This document shows, piece after piece, positions 16,473-23,809 of a stretch of 30,316 bases of DNA. Every line of letters begins with the position of its first letter. Position 1 is the first letter of the stretch. A program made the translations under genes and the position numbers. Source of the DNA: CAYONZ01 sp964405465 (GTDB lineage Bacteria > Bdellovibrionota > Bdellovibrionia > Bdellovibrionales > JAMPXM01); the NCBI GenBank assembly GCA_964405465.1, contig CAYONZ010000042.1:1-30316 (forward strand), written 5' to 3'. The notes beneath the pieces were generated by a model, which was given only the letters and a program-made list of their open reading frames with translations, ran no database searches and had not been told where the DNA came from.

Positions 16473-19400
16473 TCAATTCTGCAGGAACAATTCTGTTCCT
16501 GGGAGCCAAAGTCCATTGGCAAGGGCCGCGGCAGAGGCGACAAGTGACATTCCACGCAAGGCTTCATCACATGCCATGGAGTTAGGGACAACTCGCAGGC
16601 CAGATTCTTTCGAGTAATAGCGCTTAAACTCCTCATCAATAGACGCCAGAAACTGTACAGCTTGCTCACGACTTTCCGCTACTTTGGTGCCAACCTTGAA
16701 TCCCTGAAAGAGTTTATTGCTCGTGGTAAAGTAATAGCTGAGACCATTGGCATTCGGATTTCCATAAAGACAAGCATCCAGTGTTTTGTTGTACAATGTG
16801 TGCAGCTTCGACTTGATTCCAAGTTTGTCGAGATCGTTGCCGTATTCTGCAGAGTAGGAGAGCTTCATGACCCAGGCAAATCCAGTGGTGTCATCAATCA
16901 TTTGATAGGGAGTGAGTTGCACCAAAAACATATTGGCAGCCGTCGCGAGCACCTTGCCATTGGGAAGAAGGTAAACATCTTTGGCTTTCGGTTTGGCGCT
17001 CTGGTTGGAGTTAAAATCAATGATGTCTGCAGTGAATCGATTGAGTCTTGTTGGATCAGATTCACTTCGAGTTCCATTGACCAATAGTGCAGCCACCGAC
17101 ACCTCAAAGCCAGAAACACTCTTGAGCTTAGCGGTGAATTGTGGAGGAAAAAGTTTTGCATCATTAGAGTAATTTTCGAGATTACGTAGTCCCGCCAATG
17201 CCAAAACAGATTGGCCAAGCAATGTGGTTTCGGAAGTTTTATCCGATGCAAATTGTAAATTTTCGGCCACAGTTGAGGATATGAGTTTAGTGTACTCAAA
17301 TGGATAAAGAGAACTATACGAAAATCGATTTTCTTTACTGTCATATTTAGGTACTACAGCAAATGGGTAGGACCAAAGCCATGGCCATGGCGTTAGGCTG
17401 GCAAAGATGGATGCATACTTGAGTGGAAGTCCTGAGATTTGTTTCCAGGTTCCCCACACACGTCCGTAATCAACACCAGCGTCATAGGTACGAATTCCTC
17501 CAGGAGCAAAACTGTTTTCAAAGTCTTTGATGGTGTGGTCTGAAACCTTGAGACTAACTAGACTTTCCATTTCGCTGAGAGCTTGGCCGTTAGCTCTGCA
17601 CAATTCAGCCAGCTCTGGATTTTCTGTCAATACTTTTGCTAGCACAGGACTCTCATTGCGGAGCTGTGATGCACTTGAGTCTGTTGTTCGGCAGGCTCGT
17701 GAAAAACCAAATAATGATTTTTCATCAGAACGTAAAAGGTCGATCTGTTGTTTGTATTTGATTCTCATGTAGTCATAGAACAGTCGCACCCGTCCAAGCT
17801 CATTGAAACTTCTATACCAGAGCCAACCTTCGACCGACTCTGCATTTTTTCCGCGTGCATCCGTGAAAGCATTAAGTGAATGAGTGAGGTCACCGCGAAT
17901 GCGTTCGAAGTACGATTCGACAATTTGACTGGCCGTCGTACCTCGGTCAAAGCGATTGCAGTAAGGATCGGTCATAAAACTAGCTTCGAGGTCGTTACAC
18001 TGTGGAAAATAGGCTGCGTCGCGCGGAACCATTCCAGAGGCCGGCACCGGATGATAGGTGAAATCACAGTTCTCATTGCCCGCAGTTGCAGTTGTATTTG
18101 CCGTTTTGCAGTCGTTCGCCTGGTAAGTCGGGTACTCTTGCTTATACAAAAAGCGAAGTACCAAATGATCTTGAAAGCCTGGTTTTATTAGGTTCGTGTC
18201 GGCGGTGGCGATTTCAGAGCGTGGGTCGCGATAGCCCATGACACTTGAAAAATTCGTGAATCCAGCCTCCGGTGTGGCTCTTTTCTGAAGATCCAGACGC
18301 ATCCATTCAGGAACAGTTCCCGGTTCTGGCAAAATATTTTCTTTGAACTGATGACCAAGACCGATGAAATGACCGTATTCGTGGCTGATCAATTCTTTCA
18401 CTACACTTAAAATCACTGTGTCCGAATCAGCTTTGGTTTTCTTCATTTCACTTTGCCAGCCGCTGATGACATCATCAAAAGTTCGCTCTGAGCAGGCCAC
18501 AAAACTTTTTTTGCCAAGGCGAGCCAGTGCCTCGTCACGTTGTTTTTTGATTTGATTTGGCTTTACCGAAGTAAAAGTGTCTTCATCACCCATGGCAATT
18601 TTGGAGTTTTCTCTCGGCGACTGATCAAGCTGCGGGGTACCCATCAAACGTGTCGCTAAATCTTGGGTCGCAAAAATATCATGATGTTTTTGTTTTTGTT
18701 CTTGTAGATATCCAGTCAAGCTCGCCATCATTTTTTCGAGTTGGGCTCGTTCGAGGTGAGGCTGGAGATTTGCGTTCGAGTTGAGCGCAGAGATCTTTTC
18801 TTCGAGAGGCATTGGGGGTGGCGACTTATGATTCGCGTCTGCCTCTGAATTCGGTGATTGCGCTTGTTTTTTGATCTGGCTCGCAACGTCTATGATTGCT
18901 GCTTGCAAATCACTTGGCCGCAAAGTTGTGGCAGATGCAAAAGCATCAGGTAGAGGCAGTGTTGAGGGAGTGGCCTTCGAGCCGAAGAGCTGTGCGATAA
19001 TTTTAGCCGTGGTCGTGGGTGGATCGCTGAGTTCGGTGTTGGCTTTAATGTAGTTTTCAAGAAGTCCGCCCCAAAGAACGATGCCTCCCCAGAGCATCTC
19101 GCCATTGCGGACATCAGCGAGATTCATTGCAATTCCAAGTGGCGAGCGACCTGAGATTTCTTTATCTTGAACCCAGGTCATACTGATGTAGCGCAAGTCA
19201 AATGCATGTTTGAGTTTTTTGTCGATGACTACAAAAGGTTGGGTGCCCTGAGGAACGGCCCCGATTTTGGCGAGAGAGTCATTCCAATCGGCAACGACTT
19301 CTTTCGCCAGTGGAATGTATTTTTCTGGAAATCCATTTAGCACGATTTCGTGTTTTTTACTGAGATCCCAGTGTGCCGCATAAAGTATAGGGTGTACGCC

Positions 19401-20156
19401 TTCGATGCTTTCACCAGCGACATGAAGAGTGTTAAATTTTCGATAGTTCTCATCGTTGAATGGTGTCTTTTTGAAATTTGGATTTGATTCGAATTTCAAA
19501 AAATTAAAACGCATTTTTCCTTGGTGTTCAACACCAAGAAGTGAAGAGAAATCAATTGAAAAGGCTAAGAAATTCTTTTCTTTGTCCCACTCAATGTCTT
19601 CGGCACTGAGTGCATACTCGGTGCCTTCGATGGAATGTGCCTTCTCTATGTTGTGATAACGAATCCGTTTTAAATCTAGCTCTATATAAGGGCGAGCACT
19701 CCAATGACTTCTTGAAGAGTTGCGGACATAAACGTTGGTTTCTCTTCCCTTGTCGTCTTTGTCTTTCTCATAATAGAAATGGCGAAGAATCGGAATGGTT
19801 ATTAATGAGCGCAAGCGCTCCGGTTCTTTTTCATATGTGGGGTTGACAAGTTTGCCTATGAGATAATTTTCTGAAATCTCAAATTCGACATTACAATGCT
19901 CTGTTGCGAGGGCTTGGTGGGTATTGGCATTGAAATATCCGACTTCAGAGGTGGAGGCCCAACCACACATGAAGGTTTTTGCTTTTCCCGATGGATCCAC
20001 AAAGAAGGATTTTTCAACTAGCTCATCATTGGGTACTGGAGTCTCGGTGGCGGGAGTTTTGAAAGTACATGAAGTCAGCGTCAGCAAAATTCCCAGACTT
20101 ATGAGAATAGAAACGGCGAGAGGCTTCGAGTGTTTTTGGGTCTTGGGGTTAAGCAT
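16473..20156 (-). CDS. Metzincin-type zinc-dependent metalloprotease lipoprotein
   Basis: A 1227-residue lipoprotein with lipobox L-T-S-C ending at Cys30. Residues 592-602 read H-E-Y-G-H-F-I-G-L-G-H, the metzincin zinc site HExxHxxGxxH with Glu593 as general base. S-S-V-M-G-Y follows with Met640 as the probable Met-turn. Upstream, D-L-R-Y-I-S-M-T-W-V and N-G-E-M-L-W-G-G-I, and downstream a C-N-D-L...P-Y-C-N-R-F-D-R-G stretch, resemble the DUF5117/DUF4953 zinc-dependent metalloproteases, though much of the protein is unlike anything I know. ATG 20156 was chosen because AAGAGG lies 5 nt upstream and the signal peptide fits. The open frame to 20300 would bury that signal. It should act in the periplasm or on the cell surface. 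Stop and next ATG are separated by 9 bp. Confidence 0.9.
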   Translation of the reverse strand: MLNPKTQKHSKPLAVSILISLGILLTLTSCTFKTPATETPVPNDELVEKSFFVDPSGKAKTFMCGWASTSEVGYFNANTHQALATEHCNVEFEISENYLIGKLVNPTYEKEPERLRSLITIPILRHFYYEKDKDDKGRETNVYVRNSSRSHWSARPYIELDLKRIRYHNIEKAHSIEGTEYALSAEDIEWDKEKNFLAFSIDFSSLLGVEHQGKMRFNFLKFESNPNFKKTPFNDENYRKFNTLHVAGESIEGVHPILYAAHWDLSKKHEIVLNGFPEKYIPLAKEVVADWNDSLAKIGAVPQGTQPFVVIDKKLKHAFDLRYISMTWVQDKEISGRSPLGIAMNLADVRNGEMLWGGIVLWGGLLENYIKANTELSDPPTTTAKIIAQLFGSKATPSTLPLPDAFASATTLRPSDLQAAIIDVASQIKKQAQSPNSEADANHKSPPPMPLEEKISALNSNANLQPHLERAQLEKMMASLTGYLQEQKQKHHDIFATQDLATRLMGTPQLDQSPRENSKIAMGDEDTFTSVKPNQIKKQRDEALARLGKKSFVACSERTFDDVISGWQSEMKKTKADSDTVILSVVKELISHEYGHFIGLGHQFKENILPEPGTVPEWMRLDLQKRATPEAGFTNFSSVMGYRDPRSEIATADTNLIKPGFQDHLVLRFLYKQEYPTYQANDCKTANTTATAGNENCDFTYHPVPASGMVPRDAAYFPQCNDLEASFMTDPYCNRFDRGTTASQIVESYFERIRGDLTHSLNAFTDARGKNAESVEGWLWYRSFNELGRVRLFYDYMRIKYKQQIDLLRSDEKSLFGFSRACRTTDSSASQLRNESPVLAKVLTENPELAELCRANGQALSEMESLVSLKVSDHTIKDFENSFAPGGIRTYDAGVDYGRVWGTWKQISGLPLKYASIFASLTPWPWLWSYPFAVVPKYDSKENRFSYSSLYPFEYTKLISSTVAENLQFASDKTSETTLLGQSVLALAGLRNLENYSNDAKLFPPQFTAKLKSVSGFEVSVAALLVNGTRSESDPTRLNRFTADIIDFNSNQSAKPKAKDVYLLPNGKVLATAANMFLVQLTPYQMIDDTTGFAWVMKLSYSAEYGNDLDKLGIKSKLHTLYNKTLDACLYGNPNANGLSYYFTTSNKLFQGFKVGTKVAESREQAVQFLASIDEEFKRYYSKESGLRVVPNSMACDEALRGMSLVASAAALANGLWLPGTELFLQN

Positions 20157-20161
20157 CTGAA

Positions 20162-20167
20162 CCTCTT
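20162..20167 (-). promoter_or_regulatory. Shine-Dalgarno deciding the metzincin start
   Basis: CCTCTT on the plus strand is AAGAGG on the coding strand, 5 nt before ATG 20156. It touches the stop codon of the preceding small gene, so the two genes are likely coupled. Confidence 0.7.
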
Positions 20168-20463
20168 TAGTTTCCTGTTTCAATTCGATTGCGGTTGTGA
20201 ACATCAAGAGCATCACCTTCAATATCATAGGCGGCAGAAGTTTCTTTTGAGTCAGTATAGGGTGTGGGTTTAAATGTTCGAGGAGTATCATTCTGTACAT
20301 ACATCACAATGCCCATGGCGGTGATTACGACAATTGCGATCATCCAGATTTGCCATAGCACCTCTTCTGAGGACGACATGCCAAGGTCAACTAAAAGCTG
20401 TTTAGTCTTTTGTCGCAGCGTTTGCGTTGAATCGGCGGAGGATGTCGAGGAAGCAAACTTCAC
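20167..20463 (-). CDS. Small single-TM protein, first gene of the protease operon
   Basis: A 98-residue protein with a Ser/Thr-rich, weakly basic N-terminal cytoplasmic part (about 35 residues), one membrane helix (about residues 38-56, I-W-M-I-A-I-V-V-I-T-A-M-G-I-V-M) and a short polar tail ending near R-I-E-T-G-N. The start was set at GTG 20463 because GGAG lies 7 nt upstream (plus-strand CTCC at 20471-20474). The in-frame ATG at 20502 has no well-placed Shine-Dalgarno and would add a very basic run. It precedes the metzincin gene by 10 bp. No family is recognised. A membrane adaptor or stabiliser for the downstream envelope proteins is a guess from context. Confidence 0.75.
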   Translation of the reverse strand: MKFASSTSSADSTQTLRQKTKQLLVDLGMSSSEEVLWQIWMIAIVVITAMGIVMYVQNDTPRTFKPTPYTDSKETSAAYDIEGDALDVHNRNRIETGN

Positions 20464-20470
20464 GTGGCGT

Positions 20471-20476
20471 CTCCTT
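20471..20476 (-). promoter_or_regulatory. Shine-Dalgarno fixing a GTG start
   Basis: AAGGAG on the coding strand, 7 nt before GTG 20463, is the best ribosome-binding site in the region and supports the 98-residue form over the 111-residue one. Confidence 0.7.
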
Positions 20477-20632
20477 TTTTCTTGTGCTCTTCTTGTGCCC
20501 ATTCCCTTTATTAGGACTTGGACTTAAACGGTGATGTTCAATTCTTACGCCATGCCGTTGATCAGTCTTGGTCTTTTGTAATTGTTTCTGCAATTAATTG
20601 AATTGCTTTGTGAAAACCAAGTTGATTCGTGT

Positions 20633-20651
20633 GTGTCTCAATTTGAAACAC
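20633..20651. promoter_or_regulatory. Imperfect 19-bp palindrome, possible operator
   Basis: Arms GTGTCTCAA and TTGAAACAC around one T, with one mismatch. The same half-site occurs inverted at 22689-22697 (TTGAGACAC), ahead of the phosphorelay operon. Its core GTCTCAA also starts every unit of the 13-bp array at 22533. Confidence 0.35.
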
Positions 20652-20779
20652 CAGCTGATATTGGCGAAGTCTCAAGCAGTTTCGCGAAAATTGTCTTAGA
20701 CCTATCGCGGGTTATGCGGTTCTCTTGGGAACGGCCTCCAGAGAACGGAGATGGACCGGGTCGCGCCTGCCATTGATCG

Positions 20780-20815
20780 CCAGTGAATGAGCCGGTGAAT
20801 GAGCCAGTGAAGAAG
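20780..20815 (+). repeat. Three-unit 12-bp intergenic tandem repeat
   Basis: CCAGTGAATGAG, CCGGTGAATGAG and CCAGTGAAGAAG follow one another without spacers at 20780-20791, 20792-20803 and 20804-20815. They show one and two differences from the first unit. No function is seen. Confidence 0.75.
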
Positions 20816-21042
20816 AATAGAAGAGCGGGTTCATCATGTGTCGCAGTTTTCGACAGCAGTCTTTTTGTGTGGGCGCAATTTCGGCATTGATCAGCGTGAA
20901 ATTGGCACAAGTCTTCAGAGTTTTTGCAAACTGGATTTTGGTTAATGCCGCATCCTCAAATAGAAACGATTTAATCGAGTATTTTCGTTTTGAACATTGG
21001 TGGCACCTCCCTTGCTCAGTTGAAAGATGGGTATTTTTATTC

Positions 21043-21048
21043 GAGGAG
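21043..21048 (+). promoter_or_regulatory. Shine-Dalgarno of the Ala/Pro/Lys-rich lipoprotein
   Basis: GAGGAG lies 5 nt before ATG 21054, which begins Met-Met-Arg-Arg. It rules against the upstream in-frame ATG at 21027. Confidence 0.75.
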
Positions 21049-21053
21049 ATTTT

Positions 21054-22493
21054 ATGATGCGAAGAAAACTCAAGCTTGGAATGTTGATGGTATCGAGTCT
21101 ATCAATCGTAATTGTCGCATGTGGCAAGAAAGACGGAGCCAACTACCAGAGAAAAAGAAATGACACTGGCAAGGTTGAATTGGATCTCAAAACAGCAGGT
21201 GACCTTCTCGCAAAACAAATACCAGATTTTAAGGTTGAAAAACTACAGACAGTAGAGAACATGCGCCTTGCTGGACGGCTCGAAGGCATTCAGTTCGACA
21301 CTATGGATCCAGTGAAGGGCGACGCGAAAGAGTCTTCGCAAAAAGGATTGTTGAGCTTGGTCATCACTGGAGCTGCACCAATCAAAACGAGCGACATCGA
21401 AATCAACTCGAAACAATTTGTCGTCGCCTATCATACGGATATTAAAGATAAATGTGGAACGACAAAGGCAGGAGAATTTCAAGTTCAAATGAAGTGTTTG
21501 AATCTGAAAGAACAGGCCTGTAGTGCGGCTTTGGTACAAATGCAGGAAATCGTTATTGCGGACAAAACAAATAAAGTGATGTCCGAGTCTTATGTGATTC
21601 TGCAGCGTGAAGACAAGGTGTTTTTACCTCGCTGGAGTTCACCAAGTAAATTGGCAGACGGTTCAGGGTCTTTGAACAACACGCAAAAAGCACTTGAAGC
21701 ACGAGCGATAGCTGCGAAAGATACGACAGACGCAGCAAAGAATGTCGCCGCACAAGAGAAACTTCAAAAAGATTTGGCAGCCGAGTGTAAGGCACAGTCC
21801 GCCGCGCCGGTTCCAGGAGCTGATGCTCTCCCTGAGAAAGACGTTGTTCCAAATGGTGGTCAAGCCGAAAGCGCGCTTGATGAGCCCAATAAAAAGCCGG
21901 AGGGCGCTGACGCTGCAAAGCCCGAAGAAAAACCAGCAACTGATTCTGGTTCTCCCAATGCCACCCTCGACGGAGTATCCAATGGTGCCGGAAAAAATGA
22001 GGAAGCCAAGAAAGAAAGTAAAGATGGAGATAAGAAAGATGCCACTGTAGGCGGTTCAGAAAGCAAGCCTGCGGAGAGCAAGCCTGCGGCTGCGAAGCCG
22101 GCAGAGGCGCCTGCGCCTGCACCAAAAACTGCAGCTCAACCTGCGGCTGCTAAGCCATCCGCAGCAAAGCAGGCTGCTGCGACAGCCGCAGTGAGAGCTG
22201 AGGTCGCGAGTAAGCAAAAGGCCGAGGCGGGCAAAAATGCGGCTCCTGCGCCAGCACCAAAAGCTGCGCCGAAGGCAACAGCTGGTCAACCGCCAGTTCC
22301 AGCACCTTCAGCTAAACCGGCAGAGGGTAAGTCTGCAGGCAATCAGCCCGCAACAAAGAATTCCACTCTGACTCCTCAAGAAGTTCAAAAAATGGCGACG
22401 ACTCCTCGAGGTATTGAGCGCATAGTAGAAATTGACCAACAAGCAAACGGCAAATCAGGCCTATCTCGAAATGATCCTACTGCAACTAAGTAA
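21054..22493 (+). CDS. Lipoprotein with long Ala/Pro/Lys-rich tail
   Basis: A 479-residue predicted lipoprotein with lipobox I-V-A-C ending at Cys23 and a basic M-M-R-R-K n-region. Residues about 30-200 form a compact-looking domain with four cysteines in a short span (about nt 21450-21525), possibly disulfide-bonded. The remaining roughly 250 residues are Ala, Pro, Lys, Glu and Gly, with repeats such as the 15-bp duplication E-S-K-P-A at 22059-22088. Such tails often cross the periplasm or contact peptidoglycan, as in TonB-like linkers, but no known C-terminal domain follows. The gene is monocistronic and divergent from the protease operon. The function is unknown, and an envelope-spanning or spacer role is inferred from composition. 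Confidence 0.8.
   Translation: MMRRKLKLGMLMVSSLSIVIVACGKKDGANYQRKRNDTGKVELDLKTAGDLLAKQIPDFKVEKLQTVENMRLAGRLEGIQFDTMDPVKGDAKESSQKGLLSLVITGAAPIKTSDIEINSKQFVVAYHTDIKDKCGTTKAGEFQVQMKCLNLKEQACSAALVQMQEIVIADKTNKVMSESYVILQREDKVFLPRWSSPSKLADGSGSLNNTQKALEARAIAAKDTTDAAKNVAAQEKLQKDLAAECKAQSAAPVPGADALPEKDVVPNGGQAESALDEPNKKPEGADAAKPEEKPATDSGSPNATLDGVSNGAGKNEEAKKESKDGDKKDATVGGSESKPAESKPAAAKPAEAPAPAPKTAAQPAAAKPSAAKQAAATAAVRAEVASKQKAEAGKNAAPAPAPKAAPKATAGQPPVPAPSAKPAEGKSAGNQPATKNSTLTPQEVQKMATTPRGIERIVEIDQQANGKSGLSRNDPTATK
22059..22088 (+). repeat. 15-bp in-frame tandem duplication in the lipoprotein tail
   Basis: GAAAGCAAGCCTGCG at 22059-22073 is followed by a copy with one substitution at 22074-22088. Both encode Glu-Ser-Lys-Pro-Ala. 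Confidence 0.8.
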
Positions 22494-22532
22494 ATCGACA
22501 GCTCCATAGTTTTGCTGTTTCTCCAGCCCGCT

Positions 22533-22623
22533 GTCTCAACTCATTGTCTCAACTCATTGTCTCAACTCATCGTCTCAACTCATCGTCTCAACTCATCGTC
22601 TCAACTCATCGTCTCGCCCCATT
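22533..22623 (+). repeat. 13-bp tandem repeat array, six units plus one degenerate
   Basis: The unit GTCTCAACTCATY (Y is T in the first two units, C in the next four) is repeated six times without spacers from 22533 to 22610. A degenerate seventh unit (GTCTCGCCCCATT) follows at 22611-22623. The unit length is not a multiple of three, and the array lies outside any gene. It could be a minisatellite or a binding-site array. Its GTCTCAA core recurs elsewhere in the window. Confidence 0.9.
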
Positions 22624-22693
22624 GTTTCAATTTCCCATTTGTGACCTGGCGAGACTTATGCCAGATTCTGCCTTAGTCATGATTCAATTTGAG

Positions 22694-22718
22694 ACACCTG
22701 CGGCTTTTTCGTAGGTGT
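22694..22718 (+). terminator. Hairpin, possible terminator before the phosphorelay operon
   Basis: ACACCTGCG pairs with CGTAGGTGT (one G-T pair) around the loop GCTTTTT. The tail TGTGTGCTTTCTTTC is only partly T-rich, so termination is uncertain. It may instead be a 5' leader structure of the HPt gene 73 nt downstream. Confidence 0.35.
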
Positions 22719-22790
22719 TGTGTGCTTTCTTTCACAATCGCTCCATCGCATACCAATGCAAGTGAAATATTCTGGCGTCAGAGGTGTGAA

Positions 22791-23285
22791 ATGCCAGAGC
22801 AAGTCGCTAATCAATCGCAGTATAAAAGTATTCTCAACGAACCTCTTTTGAAGACTGAGTTGCTTGAGCAATTGAGAGAGATTGAAGAAGAGGCCGAGAT
22901 GGAGTCTTCTCGTGAGATGGGCCGTGAAGTTGGCGCAAACGCGAAACACGAGGGCGGACTTGTTGAAGAGATCATCAAGCTGTTTCTTGATTCAACACCT
23001 GACATGGTCGCTGAAATGATTGGTCTTGAATCGTTTGGTGAGTATCGAAGGCTTTCGGAAATTGCACATAAAATGAAATCTAGCAGTGGCTCTTTGGGGC
23101 TCATCCGGTTTTCGCGTCTCTGTCAGTTCATCGAGGATTCTGCCGGAAACGCAGAGGAGCGAGACTATCGGTCGCTGCTTCTAGATCTCAATCGTTGTTT
23201 TGAGGAGTCTTCCATTCAGATATTGCAATGGCAGTTACATCTGAAAGTGGGAGAAGAAAATGATTCAGACAGGGAGGCTGTATGA
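22791..23285 (+). CDS. Histidine phosphotransfer (HPt) domain protein
   Basis: A 164-residue protein whose C-terminal half is an HPt four-helix domain. A-H-K-M-K-S-S-S-G-S-L-G carries the phospho-accepting His93, and R-F-S-R-L-C-Q-F-I-E-D follows as in other HPt modules. The first 55 residues are Glu-rich and coiled and may add specificity. In a multistep phosphorelay it passes the phosphate from a hybrid kinase receiver to a soluble receiver. ATG 22791 is backed by AGAGG 7 nt upstream. A longer frame to 22689 has no such signal. The stop overlaps the next gene by 4 bp (ATGA), so HPt and receiver are translationally coupled and are probably direct partners. Confidence 0.9.
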   Translation: MPEQVANQSQYKSILNEPLLKTELLEQLREIEEEAEMESSREMGREVGANAKHEGGLVEEIIKLFLDSTPDMVAEMIGLESFGEYRRLSEIAHKMKSSSGSLGLIRFSRLCQFIEDSAGNAEERDYRSLLLDLNRCFEESSIQILQWQLHLKVGEENDSDREAV

Positions 23286-23752
23286 ATGCGGTGGCGAAAA
23301 AAGTGTTAATAGTGGACGACAATCCATCTGATCTAAAGCTAGCGAATATGATTCTTAAAAAACTGGGTTGCCAATCCTTGGAGATTCAAGACTCACTCGA
23401 GGTTCTTGATGCTGCGAATTCCGTTTCCTTTGACTTAATCATCTTAGATTTACAGATGCCTCAGATGAGTGGTTTGGAACTTTTGAAACGGTTGAAACGA
23501 AAATACAACTGTCCTCCGGTTTTGATCATGAGTGGCCGCAATGCCGTCTCTGATGTAAAGGTGGCCATTGGTCTTGGGGCAAGTGACTATCTTGTGAAGC
23601 CCTTCGATCCCAAAGATATGTTGCAGAAAGCCAAACGTATTTTGGGAATTTCAGATCAACCAGTTGCAAAGAGTGAGACGACAATGTTGCAGCCAGTGTT
23701 GAAGCCTATGTTGCAATCTGTGCTAAAGCCAGGTGTGGCCAAGAAAAAATAA
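23282..23752 (+). CDS. Stand-alone response regulator receiver
   Basis: A 156-residue protein made of one CheY-like receiver domain: acidic pair Asp12-Asp13, phospho-acceptor Asp56 in I-I-L-D-L-Q-M-P, a Ser in V-L-I-M-S-G-R and the switch Lys in Y-L-V-K-P-F. No output domain follows. A short tail carries two copies of an M-L-Q-x-V-L-K-P octapeptide (nt 23684-23731) and ends in V-A-K-K-K. It is coupled to the HPt gene by an ATGA overlap. It probably works by protein-protein contact, or acts as a phosphate sink. The tail repeat could form a small amphipathic helix that binds a partner, but that is a guess. Confidence 0.9.
   Translation: MNAVAKKVLIVDDNPSDLKLANMILKKLGCQSLEIQDSLEVLDAANSVSFDLIILDLQMPQMSGLELLKRLKRKYNCPPVLIMSGRNAVSDVKVAIGLGASDYLVKPFDPKDMLQKAKRILGISDQPVAKSETTMLQPVLKPMLQSVLKPGVAKKK
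23684..23731 (+). repeat. Diverged 24-bp duplication in the receiver tail
   Basis: Two 24-bp units (23684-23707 and 23708-23731) encode M-L-Q-P-V-L-K-P and M-L-Q-S-V-L-K-P. Several differences are synonymous (TTG/CTA, CAG/CAA), which hints that the peptide is kept by selection. Confidence 0.7.
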
Positions 23753-23809
23753 TTTATTTTCGAAGGCGGAATGTGCTTTGAGATAAAACGAAACTATTAA
23801 GGGGGATTC

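Larger units (their letters stand above)
20464..21053. other. 590-bp divergent intergenic region
   Basis: This region lies between the protease operon (leftward) and a lipoprotein gene (rightward), so both promoters must lie here, but I find no convincing -35/-10 pair for either. It contains an imperfect 19-bp palindrome (GTGTCTCAA, T, TTGAAACAC at 20633-20651, one arm mismatch), a three-unit 12-bp tandem repeat at 20780-20815, and a short palindrome CGATTTAATCG upstream of the lipoprotein gene. An open frame at 20836-21057 (+, 73 codons) ends in ATGA overlap with the lipoprotein start. Its Trp/Phe-rich composition makes it doubtful. Confidence 0.5.
22494..22790. other. Intergenic region with a repeat array and a hairpin
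   Basis: The region follows the lipoprotein gene and precedes the HPt gene. It holds a weak hairpin (ACAGC with GCTGT, 22498-22518, followed by three T), the 13-bp tandem array (22533-22623) and a 9-bp-stem hairpin at 22694-22718. An open frame upstream of ATG 22791 extends to 22689, but the Shine-Dalgarno at 22780-22784 favours the later start. I find no other gene. Confidence 0.55.

Noticed and set aside
21553..22125. Minus-strand 190-codon frame opposite the lipoprotein tail
   Set aside because: It is a shadow of the Ala/Pro/Lys-rich sequence, with repetitive Leu/His/Arg composition and no motif.
22533..22623. CRISPR array
   Set aside because: The units are 13 bp and contiguous with no spacers, and no cas gene is present.
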